Shown: positions 40,901 through 53,278 of the stretch, one piece after another | How the letters are laid out: the number at the start of each line of letters is the position of its first letter | Numbering within the stretch: the first letter of the stretch is position 1 | Assembly (NCBI GenBank): GCA_040285825.1 | Contig: JAUPSS010000007.1 | Coordinates: 1,388,501-1,452,500, forward strand | Origin: Eukaryota sp. TZLM1-RC | Taxonomy: Eukaryota; Metamonada: BaSk clade | Length of the DNA stretch: 64,000 bases | Reading direction: 5' to 3' | The notes under the pieces: generated by a model | The model's input: the letters and a program-made list of their open reading frames with translations, nothing else | Told to the model about the DNA's origin: nothing | The model's database searches: none | Made by a program: the position numbers and the translations under genes

Positions 40901-41971
40901 TAATACCTTTAGCTTTCATAAAGGTTCTAAATTTCATGAAATACCTTCACATGTTTTCCACTCTGTGAAAAAATTTCCACTTATTGAAGGATCATCTTCC
41001 AAAACAAAGTTTATCAGAAATACATGTCTGAAACGAGTGCTCAAACAATGTCCTTACCAAAAATTCAATATCAACAGAAAAAGTTTGAAAAATAAATTTA
41101 AAAATTATTTATTGAAAACTAATGGTATTGAACTGCTTTTGACCTTTAAAGGTAAAAATAATGACTCAGAAAACACAGATGAGCTGGATGAACCACCAAA
41201 AAAAAGAAGATCAAAAAATGAAATGAAAAGTGACCCTGATGCCAACAAAACCAGAGAAACACAGTTGAAGGGCACTAAAAAATGCCCCTTCGAAGACGTA
41301 GACATCCAGTCAAAATTTTACCTGAAAGGCACCTTATTGGTGTTGATCTGGGCCAATCAAGATTATGTGGTTACTTCTTACATGATAATCAATGTGGAGT
41401 TATCCCTTGTCCAACTGGCAGAAGGTACATGACAAAACCTTCATACAGTAAACACTCTTCCAACCAATATTCCGTTCAAAATTTCAACCAATATTTGAAC
41501 CATTGGAATTTGGTCAGGAGAAAAGTGTATTTGGAAAGTAATCGCCAGAAATAGAAAATAATTAAATTTGGTAACCGAAGACGAAAAGAGAGACGGTTCA
41601 GAGAGACTCTCAACAAATTTCAAAGGCTGGCTGGACATCCTGATAAACTCTATCTTGCTGTGGGTTCTGCTAATTTCCCTTCTCATTGCCGAAAAGCCAA
41701 TCCATATGGATCAGCAAGAGCTTTCAGAAAATCGTTGTGTTATCAAAAGGACGTGAAGCACATGTCAACCAGTGAATTTAATACAAGCAAACTGTCAAGT
41801 TGTTGCATGGCCGAGAATATTCAAGCAGGATCATGGCAGATGTGTATTTGTACTGAATGTCAAATAGAATATGACCCAGATATTTCTGCTGCAAAAAATA
41901 TTCAAATTAAGAAGAAAGCGGAATTGTGGCTGGAAAGATACATTTGCCCAGATGCTCTGTTGAGGAGATGA
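40901..41971 (+). pseudogene. Fanzor / TnpB-like RNA-guided nuclease gene (decayed)
   Basis: The N-terminal part (frame from about 40901) includes HVFHSVKKFPLIEG and a basic run, PPKKRRSKNE, that looks like a nuclear localisation signal. After a frameshift near 41285 the next frame reads HLIGVDLGQSRLCG (RuvC-I, catalytic Asp). After one in-frame TAG at 41552 the same frame continues with YLAVGSANFPSHCRKANPYG, SEFNTSKLSSCC (RuvC-II Glu), a CTEC pair and EYDPDISAAKNIQ (RuvC-III Asp). All three catalytic acids are present. The first Cys pair of the zinc ribbon is imperfect. Fanzors are eukaryotic relatives of TnpB and Cas12. Type 1 versus 2 is not resolved. No partner transposase is seen. Confidence 0.8.
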
Positions 41972-41989
41972 ATAGGGAACGTGAGCATA

Positions 41990-42260
41990 CAGAAACTAAA
42001 ACTTTTGAGACCGATCTACAAATGCCTTAGTAGCATTTGGTAGATCCACTTAGATACATCAAGTCGCGAGGCTTTGTTCTGTGAAAGCAGTAGGTGTATT
42101 TAAGTGAGGTAGCCCATTGATGAAGATCATGATTGTCTTTGTCAAATGACGCTACATGTCTCTTACAGCCTGTGAGTAGACATTGAGAAAGTTGAAAACA
42201 GGAGTGAATTTCACAGGGGAATGCTAGTTAGAATTCCGAACGCTCGGCCGAACTAGTTTT
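41990..42260 (+). ncRNA. Candidate guide-RNA region downstream of the Fanzor gene
   Basis: Immediately after the Fanzor stop lies a strong hairpin at 42013-42046 (GATCTACAAATGC / GCATTTGGTAGATC, one bulge), then a less AT-rich tract ending in GAATTCCGAACGCTCGGCCG. TnpB and Fanzor guide RNAs are known to derive from the 3' end of the gene and the element's right end. Assignment here is by position and structure only. Confidence 0.35.
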
Positions 42261-42371
42261 TGTTAAACACAGTTTTGTTTAAAGATGTTTTCCCAAATCC
42301 CTATTTCAACTACTACAATAGATTTCATTGTTTAAAAATCTGTATTCATACATAAAACCATATATGAATCT

Positions 42372-45300
42372 ATGAATGAACAACCTAGGTATCTTACTCA
42401 AGATGTCATCCTGCGTGCTACCAAGAAGACACCAGCTGAGTTAAAATCAGTTACAAGATTAACACTTCAACGACAACACTCAGACCCACATCACCTTAAC
42501 CACATAGAGAACTTACATCTCCTTCCCAATTTGAGAGAGCTAATCTTAACAAACCATGCTATAACTTCTTTCCAGGGCATATCCACAAATTTGCGCCTGG
42601 TAGATTTGTCTTCAAACAGAATCACTTCCTTTTCTCAGTTCTCCGCTCTCTCTTCAGTTGAGATTTTAATCCTTACAGACAATGCTATATCTACAATACC
42701 TCCTCAAATACGACAGCTGCAGTCTCTTAGAGAGCTTCGTCTCAATGGAAACCCTATTACTGCTATCCAAGACATTTCTAATCTAGCTCCTTGTCGCTCC
42801 CTCTCCCTTCTTTCCCTGAGCAGAACTACTGTTGCTGAACTTCCACACTATCGCCCTTTTTGCATCTATGCAATTCCATCTCTTTCTCATCTTGATGCTA
42901 CCTTCGTCTCTGAACAGGAGAGATCTCAAGCAAGAACCAGGTTTGAGGGTAAGGAAAAGAAAGCGTTGGAGCTGAAATTAAGCGATCAAGAGAAGGAAAT
43001 GCAGAGACTAGAAACTGAAAACCAGAAAAATCAAGGTAAAATTGCCAAGCTAGAGCAGTATGTTATTAATATCAAGAAAAAAGCTTCTTTAATAGTAGAC
43101 GAAAGAAATGCTCTGGCCAAACGCTTTGAGGAGCAGAATGAAGTATTAAAAGAAAGAGGAAGGGAGCTCACAAGGGCTCTCGGAAGAATTTCTCAGTTGG
43201 AAAACCAAATAGCTGCTTTTAGTGATGATGACGACGTGGAGTTTAGTCAATTTATTAGGAGTTCACAGGGGAAAAGTTTTGTTAATAAAGGAAGGAAGTC
43301 AATAGAACTCCAGTGTGAATTGGGGTCAGCAGGATTGGGAGGTGAAAATTTTGATGATGACGTGGCGAGATTAGAAGGGATCGTGTCAGATTTGGAAAAG
43401 AGGAATCATGAGCTTTTGAACGTCAGTCAAGAAAATCAACGGTTTAAAGCAATTATAAATGATTTGGAACAAAAGATTGGCGAAAAAGATGAAGAAATTG
43501 CAAGTTTACAAGCTGAATCATTAGAATTGGAAAATTCTCAACAATTAAATGCCCAAAATTGTTCTAAATTCGAGTCAATAATTGATGAAAAGTCTGCTCT
43601 GTTGGCTGAAAAGGAACAAGAAAATGCTAAATTATTGGAAGAATTACACTCAGTTTCTCAAGAAAAGCAGCAGTTAGAAGAATTGCTTCAGCAAAACAGT
43701 TCGGCTGACTTTAATTTTTCCAAGAATCTTTCACCTCAAAATTTAATGAAGTTTTTGACTGATTTTGCTTTAAAAAACTGAAAATTCTGTTGACACCCTT
43801 CGACAAAAAATGGATGATTTGTATTTAAGTAACTTGAGTCAAAAAGAATTAGAAAGTAGAGTAAATGTATTACAAAATGAAGTTGACAATGCTCAAGAAT
43901 TTTCTCAAAATATTACAGATTTAATGGTTGAAATTAGAAAAAATAATGGTATTCCTAGTAGAATTTTAACTGAAATTGAAATTTTAAAGAGTTTAATTCC
44001 AAATAATCCCGAAGGAATTGAAGATCAGAGTACTCTGCTGGCTGAAAAGGAACAAGAAAATGCTAAATTATTGGAAGAATTACACTCAGTTTCTCAAGAA
44101 AAACAGGAATTTGCAGATAATTTATCTAAATTTGAAGCAATTATAAATGATTTGGAGCAAAAAATTGGCGAAAAAGATGAAGAAATTGCAACTTTACAAG
44201 CTGAATCATTAGAATTGGAAAATTCTCAACAATTGAATGTCCAAAATTGTTCTAAATTCGAGTCAATAATTGATGAAAAGTCTGCTCTGTTGGCTGAAAA
44301 GGAACAAGAAAATGCTAAATTATTGGAAGAATTACACTCAGTTTCTCAAGAAAAACAGCAGTTAGAAGAATTGCTTCAGCAAAACAGTTCAGCTGACTTT
44401 AATTTTTCCAAGAATCTTTCACCTCAAAATTTAATGAAGTTTTTGACTGATTTTGCTTTAAAAACTGAAAATTCTGTTGACACCCTTCGACAAAAAATGG
44501 ATGATTTGTATTTAAGTAACTTGAGTCAAAAAGAATTAGAAAGTAGAGTAAATGTATTACAAAATGAAGTTGACAATGCTCAAGAATTTTCTCAAAATAT
44601 TACAGATTTAATGGTTGAAATTAGAAAAAATAATGGTATTCCTAGTAGAATTTTAACTGAAATTGAAATTTTAAAGAGTTTAATTCCAAATAATCCCGAA
44701 GGAATTGAAGATCAGAGTACTCTGCTGGCTGAAAAGGAACAAGAAAATGCTAAATTATTGGAAGAATTACACTCAGTTTCTCAAGAAAAACAGGAATTTG
44801 CAGATAATTTATCTAAATTTGAAGCAATTATAAATGATTTGGAGCAAAAAATTGGCGAAAAAGATGAAGAAATTGCAAGTTTACAAGCTGAATCATTAGA
44901 ATTGGAAAATTCTCAACAATTGAATGTCCAAAATTGTTCTAAATTCGAGTCAATAATTGATGAAAAGTCTGCTCTGTTGGCTGAAAAGGAACAAGAAAAT
45001 GCTAAATTATTGGAAGAATTACACTCAGTTTCTCAAGAAAAGCAGCAGTTAGAAGAATTGCTTCAGCAAAACAGTTCGGCTGACTTTAATTTTTCCAAGA
45101 ATCTTTCACCTCAAAATTTAATGAAGTTTTTGACTGATTTTGCTTTAAAAACTGAAAATTCTGTTGACACCCTTCGACAAAAAATGGATGATTTGTATTT
45201 AAGTAACTTGAGTCAAAAAGAATTAGAAAGTAGAGTAAATGTATTACAAAATGAAGTTGACAATGCTCAAGAATTTTCTCAAAATATTACAGATTTAATG

Positions 45301-48300
45301 GTTGAAATTAGAAAAAAATAATGGTATTCCTAGTAGAATTTTAACTGAAATTGAAATTTTAAAGAGTTTAATTCCAAATAATCCCGAAGGAATTGAAGAT
45401 CAGAGTACTCTGCTGGCTGAAAAGGAACAAGAAAATGCTAAATTATTGGAAGAATTACACTCAGTTTCTCAAGAAAAACAGCAATTTGCAGATAATTTAT
45501 TTAAATTTGAAGCAATTATAAATGATTTGGAACAAAAGATTGGCGAAAAAGATCAAGAAATTGCAACTTTACAAGCTGAATCATTAGAATTGGAAAATTC
45601 TCAACAATTAAATGCCCAAAATTGTTCTAAATTCGAGTCAATAATTGATGAAAAGTCTGCTCTGTTGGCTGAAAAGGAACAAGAAAATGCTAAATTATTG
45701 GAAGAATTACACTCAGTTTCTCAAGAAAAGCAGCAGTTAGAAGAATTGCTTCAGCAAAACAGTTCAGCTGACTTTAATTTTTCCAAGAATCTTTCACCTC
45801 AAAATTTAATGAAGTTTTTGACTGATTTTGCTTTAAAAACTGAAAATTCTGTTGACACCCTTCGACAAAAAATGGACGATTTGTATTTAAGTAACTTGAG
45901 TCAAAAAGAATTAGAAAGTAGATTAAATGTATTACAAAATGAAGTTGACAATGCTCAAGAATTTTCTCAAAATATTACAGATTTAATGGTTGAAATTAGA
46001 AAAAATAATGGTATTCCTAGTAGAATTTTAACTGAAATTGAAATTTTAAAGAGTTTAATTCCAAATAATCCCCAAGGAATTGAAGATCAGAGTGCTCTGC
46101 TAGCTGAAAAGGAACAAGAAAATGCTAAATTATTGGAAGAATTACACTCAGTTTCTCAAGAAAAACAGGAATTTGCAGATAATTTATCCAAATTTGAAGC
46201 AATCATAAATGATTTGGAACAAAAAATTGGCGAAAAAGATGAAGAAATTGCAACTTTACAAGCTGAATCAGTAGAATTGGAAAATTCTCAACAATTGAAT
46301 GCCCAAAATTGTTCTAAATTTGAGGCAATAATTGATGAAAAGTCTGCTCTGTTGGCTGAAAAGGAACAAGAAAATGCTAAATTATTGGAAGAAATGCACG
46401 CAGTTTCTCGAGAAAACAGGAATTTGCAGATAATTTATCTAAATTTGAAGCAATTATAAATGATTTGGAGCAAAAAAATTGGCGAAAAAGATGAAGAAAT
46501 TGCAAGTTTACAAGCTGAATCATTAGAATTGAAAATTCTCAACAATTGAATGCCCAAAATTGTTCTAAATTTGAGTCAATAATTGATGAAAAGTCTGCTC
46601 TGTTGGCTGAAAAGGAACAAGAAAAATGCTAAATTATTGGAAGAAATGCACGCAGTTTCTCGAGAAAAAACAGGAATTTGCAGATAATTTATCTAAATTT
46701 GAAGCAATTATAAATGATTTGGAGCAAAAAATTGGCGAAAAAGATGAAGAAATTGCAAGTTTACAAGCTGAATCATTAGAATTGGAAAATTCTCAACAAT
46801 TGAATGCCCAAAATTGTTCTAAATTTGAGTCAATAATTGATGAAAAGTCTGCTCTGTTGGCTGAAAAGGAACAAGAAAATGCTAAATTATTGGAAGAAAT
46901 GCACGCAGTTTCTCGAGAAAAACAGGAATTTGCAGATAATTTATCTAAATTTGAAGCAATTATAAATGATTTGGAGCAAAAAATTGGCGAAAAAGATGAA
47001 GAAATTGCAAGTTTACAAGCTGAATCATTAGAATTGGAAAATTCTCAACAATTGAATGCCCAAAATTGTTCTAAATTTGAGTCAATAATTGATGAAAAGT
47101 CTGCTCTGTTGGCTGAAAAGGAACAAGAAAATGCTAAATTATTGGAAGAAATGCACGCAGTTTCTCGAGAAAAACAGGAATTTGCAGATAATTTATCCAA
47201 ATTTGAAGCAATCATAAATGATTTGGAACAAAAAATTGGCGAAAAAGATGAAGAAATTGCAAGTTTACAAGCTGAATCATTAGAATTGGAAAATTCTCAA
47301 CAATTGAATGCCCAAAATTGTTCTAAATTCGAGTCGATAATTGATGAAAAGTCTGCTCTGTTGGCTGAAAAGGAACAAGAAAATGCTAAATTATTGGAAG
47401 AAATGCACGCAGTTTCTCAAGAAAAACAGGAATTTGCAGATAATTTATCTAAATTTGAAGCAATTATAAATGATTTGGAGCAAAAAATTGGCGAAAAAGA
47501 TGAAGAAATTGCAAGTTTACAAGCTGAATCATTAGAATTGGAAAATTCTCAACAATTGAATGCCCAAAATTGTTCTAAATTTGAGTCAATAATTGATGAA
47601 AAGTCTGCTCCTGTTGGCTGAAAAGGAACAAGAAAATGCTAAATTATTGGAAGAAATGCACGCAGTTTCTCAAGAAAACAGGAATTTGCAGATAATTTAT
47701 CTAAATTTGAAGCAATTATAAATGATTTGGAGCAAAAATTGGCGAAAAAGATGAAGAAATTGCAAGTTTACAAGCTGAATCATTAGAATTGGAAAATTCT
47801 CAACAATTGAATGCCCAAAATTGTTCTAAATTTGAGTCAATAATTGATGAAAAAGTCTGCTCTGTTGGCTGAAAAGGAACAAGAAAATGCTAAATTATTG
47901 GAAGAAATGCACGCAGTTTCTCGAGAAAAACAGGAATTTGCAGATAATTTATCTAAATTTGAAGCAATTATAAATGATTTGGAGCAAAAAATTGGCGAAA
48001 AAGATGAAGAAATTGCAAGTTTACAAGCTGAATCATTAGAATTGGAAAATTCTCAACAATTGAATGCCCAAAATTGTTCTAAATTTGAGTCAATAATTGA
48101 TGAAAAGTCTGCTCTGTTGGCTGAAAAGGAACAAGAAAATGCTAAATTATTGGAAGAAATGCACGCAGTTTCTCGAGAAAAACAGGAATTTGCAGATAAT
48201 TTATCTAAATTTGAAGCAATTATAAATGATTTGGAGCAAAAATTGGCGAAAAAGATGAAGAAATTGCAAGTTTACAAGCTGAATCATTAGAATTGGAAAA

Positions 48301-50092
48301 TTCTCAACAATTGAATGCCCAAAATTGTTCTAAATTTGAGTCAATAATTGATGAAAAGTCTGCTCTGTTGGCTGAAAAGGAACAAGAAAATGCTAAATTA
48401 TTGGAAGAAATGCACGCAGTTTCTCGAGAAAAACAGGAATTTGCAGATAATTTATCTAAATTTGAAGCAATTATAAATGATTTGGAGCAAAAAATTGGCG
48501 AAAAAGATGAAGAAATTGCAACTTTACAAGCTGAATCAGTAGAATTGGAAAATTCTCAACAATTGGATGCCCAACTTCTAAACCAATTGGATTTATGCTT
48601 AAAAGAATTTCAAACCAAATTTTCAAACATTTCCAGTATTCAAGACGACAACAATTCTTTTTCTTCCAAAATTCGTGCACTGATCTCTTTAGCTGAAAAT
48701 TTCAACTCATCAATGTTGGCAAATTCGGAATATATTTCCAAATTGGAAGTTCAAATTAGTACTCTTGATACTGAATTGTCTGAAAACGAACACAAAATAG
48801 AAGATTTGCAGTCCCAACTTTCCGAAACATCTAGAATTAATTCCAAGTTAAATCATTCTATTAATGAAAAAGCTGAAGAAATCGAACAATTAAGACACGA
48901 ATATGAATCACTTTTAGATAAAGAGAGAGCTCGAAACCACTCTTTAAGGGAGCGAATTACCACATTAACCGCCACAAAAGAAAGCCTAGCCTCAAGTAAT
49001 GAGGACAATGTGTCAGAGCAGAAGAAGCTTCGTTTTGAAGTTGTTAGACTTACCTCCTCTATTTCAGAACTCTATTCTAAAGTTATTCAACTGGAACGAT
49101 CGAATAATTCTCTTACGCAACTCCTCACCGAAGAACGAAATAACAACCAATCATTAGTGAATCGTATTGACTCTCTCAAGACTTCAAAAGACCGCATTCT
49201 TGCTTATTGCGAAGAGTGCACAGTTGATGTTGAGAACAAGACAATGACCATTGAGGATCTGAGAGGTCGTATATCATCATTAGAAGATCAGCTCAAACGA
49301 AATGCTAAATTTGAACCAAAGTACAATGAACTTGAGCAAGAATATCATAATGTTTTTGTTAAACTTGAATCAACCACTTCACACGTTAAAATTCTTTCCT
49401 CCCAAATAATGGATTTGAAATCCCAGGTGCAAGCATTGGAGGCGTTGCGTGGGGAGAGTGAAGCTACGATAGCAGTGTTAAGAAGACGTTTGGAAGGCTC
49501 AAAGGAAGAATTGCAATCAAAGGAAGATTTGATTGGTGATTTAAGAGACCAACTTTCACAGTTACGAGGTTCTCTTCGTTCTGTCAATAGCTCCTCCTCA
49601 TCTCCTCAAGAATTCTCTAGCCCGTTGGTTCTTGAGCTCCGTTCAGCACGGCAACGGATTTCAGAACTTGAAAGTGCAGTGAAAACGGCAAATCATTCTC
49701 CTTTACAGTTGTCACCTTCGGGAAATTTTGAGTATTTGAACAGTGAAAGGCTCAGTAGATCATCTCCACGTCATAGGTTTACTCCATCGTCAAATGATTC
49801 TGACGTCGCACAACTTCAATCGAGGGTGCGAGAATTACAACGAACAAATCTCTCCTTGGAAAAAGCGACTCGCACCCCCAATCGCACGCCAGGTAATCCA
49901 TCATTTTACCCCAAAGAAATGTCATCACCGTCAGTTTTCCATTCACCTTCATTAATTTTGCCAAAACCTCATCCAATACCACTATCAGAGAAGAGTTCTT
50001 CGTCCCAGAGACGTGACCAGACTGTTTTCTATGATATTGTTAATAAATTAAAAGAAGAAAAAATGAAGGAACTTGAAGATAATTTTCCTTAG
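42372..50092 (+). CDS. LRR / long coiled-coil protein, centrosomal-type architecture, with frame breaks in its repeats
   Basis: ATG at 42372. Residues about 25-190 contain leucine-rich repeats (NLRELILTNHAI, LRLVDLSSNRIT, LRELRLNGNPI) and an LRR cap (YRPFCIYAIPSLSHLD). The rest is almost all heptad coiled coil, with a Ser/Pro-rich tail before TAA at 50090-50092. LRR plus long coiled coil is typical of centriole, basal-body and spindle-pole proteins; that role is inferred. The middle holds 687-bp units and then 252-bp units. The reading frame is broken about a dozen times between 43.7 and 48.3 kb, nearly always by one base in a homopolymer (examples near 43775, 45310, 46415, 46475, 46535, 46625, 46665, 47610, 47670, 47730, 47850, 48240). 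The unique N-terminal and C-terminal parts are intact, so I treat it as one gene of roughly 2570 codons. Confidence 0.75.
43420..46145. repeat. 687-bp coding tandem repeats, about four units
   Basis: Each unit encodes 229 residues: an 84-residue coiled-coil block plus a segment with SADFNFSKNLSPQNLMKFL and SRILTEIEILKSLIPNN. The marker CAGCAGTTAGAAG recurs at about 43669, 44357, 45043 and 45731. Units are almost identical. Confidence 0.85.
46146..48560. repeat. 252-bp coding tandem repeats, about ten units
   Basis: Unit of 84 residues, exactly 12 heptads (EFADNLSKFEAIINDLEQ to MHAVSREKQ). The marker GAATTTGCAGATAATTTA recurs about every 252 bp from about 46170 to 48437. This 84-residue block is the same one embedded in the 687-bp units, so the array grew by amplification of a sub-unit. 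Confidence 0.88.
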
Positions 50093-50493
50093 TTTAGTTG
50101 AATCAGATTTTTTTGATTGTGTTTGTGCATTTATTCAATAGTTTTTCTTAAAATGTAGTTAATTTATTTATTCAAAAAACTGGATAAAATTTTGTATTTT
50201 TCTTTTCTTCTTTCACAGTAAAGATGGTAAAATTGCAACAACATTTTGTGTGTTTGTTTATTTTTCAAACGAAACTCTTCAATCAAAACAGTTTCAGCGA
50301 TTTTATCAATGATTTCCATAACGCATCCTTCAATAAGAGCATTCAGATTAAATACTTTTATCTAAACTGATTTCAACAAATTTTTTCATGATTGTTAGTA
50401 TAAAAAAATGATATCCTGCACATCTCTTGAGACGAAATTTATTGCTGATACATTAAAGAAAAATGTTTCTTTAAAAATTAAAAATTGATTTCT
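50093..50493. other. Downstream region of the coiled-coil gene
   Basis: AT-rich, no gene seen; ends at the left target duplication of the LINE B copy. Confidence 0.5.
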
Positions 50494-51827
50494 ACATAAG
50501 ATTAAGACCTTTGGCTCAAAAGTTTAATGAGTTACGTGCAAAAGTTCTGTCTCAATTACTGGGATGTAAAATGTTTCAAATTCCAGATCATGCTTACCTT
50601 AGTCCACATTATGGTGGTTTAGGGTGGACGAAGGCTTCTATTCTTACCTCGTGTGCTTTTGTTGGTGGATGCAGAAATGCAATCTTTGAGTTTTCCGAAA
50701 GATTTGCAGATTGGGAAGATTTATTGATGACAACGCAAAGTTCCACTGTTTTTGCATTAAATGAAGAAATTTCAAGAATTGATGTAGAAAAATGGGGTCG
50801 ATGTTTTCCCCAATCATTCAATGGCAATATTCCAGAAAAAAATGTTTTAAATTTGAAGTACACTCTTCGAACATTACAGAAAAGATTGACTGGAATGTAT
50901 GAAAAAGATCTTTATAATAATATTTGCAGCTCGGCTGTTTTAAATCAAGATCTTCACTCATTGTTATTGGAAAAGGGTGTTTGTGAAAACAAGTCGTCAG
51001 ATTCTTCACTTTTTGTAACCATTGTACCACAAAGATTTGGATTGTGTGCCACTAATGAAGCATTTGTAACAAAAATGAGATTATATTTGAACATCCCCAT
51101 TAACCAATTATTATCAACAGAAAAATGTATTTGTTCGAATTCACCTCAACTCACTTTGCGCCATGCTCTGAATTGCTCTAAATTGATAACTTATCGTTCT
51201 TCATTACATGATGCTGTTAGAGACACTGTTTTCAATATGGCACAAACTGCAAGGATATCGTGTATCAAAGAGCCCCTGCTGAAGGAAACACTTTCTCTGA
51301 ATAATTTTGGTTCTGATGATAGAGGCGATGTATACTGTGATTAGATTGATAATTCTGAAGCTATTGTTGACTTTGTCTCATTTAATGTAGCAAATGATAC
51401 TTTGGTTCACAGAAGAAAACTTAATCCTGTGGCTGCTCTGGATTTTAAAGCAAAAGAGAAACATGGAAAACATGATAAAGATATTGAAGAGGCTAATGTC
51501 GATAGAAATACACAGCTGGTTTTTATTGCTTTCCCATTTTCGATAAATGGAAGATTATCAGTTGAAGCAGAAACTTTTTTGAATGACTTCCAAAAAATGG
51601 TGCAAGAAAAAACAATGAAAAGATTTGATATTTTTTTATGGCGTTCACGGATTCAATTTGCCATTATTAATAGATTACCTCGGTTTTTCAATCGAATTAG
51701 AGAAGTTTTAGCTAGACAGCAAGCAGATCAAGATTTTGTAGAGGAAATCTTGGTTCAATGATAGTCGTCCCATTAGTTATGAGTTAATTTAATTAAGTGT
51801 GCAAATTCAATAAATACATAAGATTAA
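50494..51827 (+). mobile_element. LINE B, 5'-truncated copy with 12-bp target duplication
   Basis: The element proper is about 50506-51815, flanked by ACATAAGATTAA at 50494-50505 and 51816-51827. It is about 95% or more identical by eye to 8335-9645. The coding frame runs from 50511 to a TAG at 51344 (Trp to stop, in the endonuclease block DVYCD), then on to TGA at about 51761. It includes the knuckle CICSNSPQLTLRHALNC. The 3' end is AATAAATA without poly(A). 5' truncation plus a TSD is the classic signature of target-primed reverse transcription. Confidence 0.88.
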
Positions 51828-52232
51828 ATAATTATTCATCAATAATTTTAATCCATAATATAGTGATCAATCTTGTGACGTTTTTCAATTCATTCTCAGT
51901 GTACTTTATTTGGAGGTTTGGTGTTTGCAATCCAATGATTGTTTCAGGTTCAATTTCCCAAAAACTATCATGATTTGTTGTTTTATTTTTTAAATAGTTA
52001 TCTTTTTTTCTGCTGTTTCAATTTTTAATAACTGCAATTTTTTCGTAATTCTCCATTTGTTTGTTCAGTCTTTGTTAGTTTTGGAAATGGTTTTAGTACA
52101 ACCATTTGGACAAATTTTATTGTTTTTTATTATTCCAATTTTAATCCTGAAAGAATTGAACATGATAAAACAAAAGTGTTAAACCAATCACAAAAGATTA
52201 TTTAATCTTTAACGCTTATCAATTATATTTAT
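51828..52232. other. AT-rich gap between two LINE B copies
   Basis: No gene or repeat recognised; T-rich. Confidence 0.4.
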
Positions 52233-53278
52233 TGAACATGCACACTTAATTAAATTAATTCATAACTAATGGGGACGACTATCATTGAACCAAGATTTCC
52301 TCTACAAAATCTTGATCTGCTTGCTGTCTAGCTAAAGCTTCTCTTATTCGATTGAAAAACCAAGGTAATCTATTAAAGATAGCAAATTGAATCCGAGAAC
52401 GCCATAAACATATATCAAATCTTTTCATTGTCTTTTCTTGCACCATTTTTTGGAAGTCATTCAACAAAGTTTCTGCTTCATCTGATAATCTTCCATTTAT
52501 TGAAAATGGGAAAGCAATAAAAACTAGCTGTGTATTTCTACCAGCATTTGCTTCTTCAATATCGTTATCATATTTTCTATGTTTTTCCTTTGCTTTAAAA
52601 TCAAGAGCACTCACAGGATTAAGTTTTCTTCTGTGAACCAAAGTATCATTTGCAACATTACATGAGACAAAGTCAACAATAACTTCAGAATTATCAATCC
52701 AATCACAGTATACAACACCTCTATCATCAGAACCAAAATTATTCAGAGAAAGTGTTTCCTTCAGCAGAGGCTCTTTCAAACACGATATTCTTGCAGTTTG
52801 TGCCATATGGAAAACAGTGTCTCTAAGAGCATCATGTAATGAAGAACGATAAGTTATCAATTTTGAGCAATTCAGAGCATGGCGCAAAGTGAGTTGAGGT
52901 GAATTTCGAACAAATACATTTTTCTTTTGATAATAATTGATTAACGGGGATATTCAAATATAATCTCATTTTTGCTACAATTGCTTCATTAGTGGCACAC
53001 AATCCAAATCTTCGTGGTACAATGGTTACAAAAAGTGAAGAATCTGATGACTTATTTTCACAAACATTCTTTTCCAATAACAATGAGTGAAGATCTTGAT
53101 TTAAAACAGCCGAGCTGCATATATCATTATAAGGATCATTTTCATGCATTCCTGTCAATCGTTTCTGTAATGTTCGAAGAGTGTATTTTAAATTCAAAAG
53201 ATTCTTTTCTGGACTATTGCCATTGAATGATTGGGGAAAGCATCGACTCCATTTTTCTACATCAATTTTGGAAATTTC
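52233..53278 (-). mobile_element. LINE B, 5'-truncated copy in inverse orientation
   Basis: Minus-strand frames 53197-52832 and 52887-52282 match LINE B from LNLKYTLRTLQKRLTG to FVEEILVQ, with one frame break near 52880. The 3' end (AATAAATA) is at about 52233. The 5' end, at about 53278, abuts LINE A' sequence. I found no clear target duplication. Confidence 0.8.

Noticed and set aside
41552-41554. Alternative genetic code (TAG read as an amino acid) to explain the Fanzor stop
   Set aside because: TAG, TAA and TGA all end intact-looking frames here (e.g. TAG at 11871-11873, TAA at 19353-19355). Decay is simpler.
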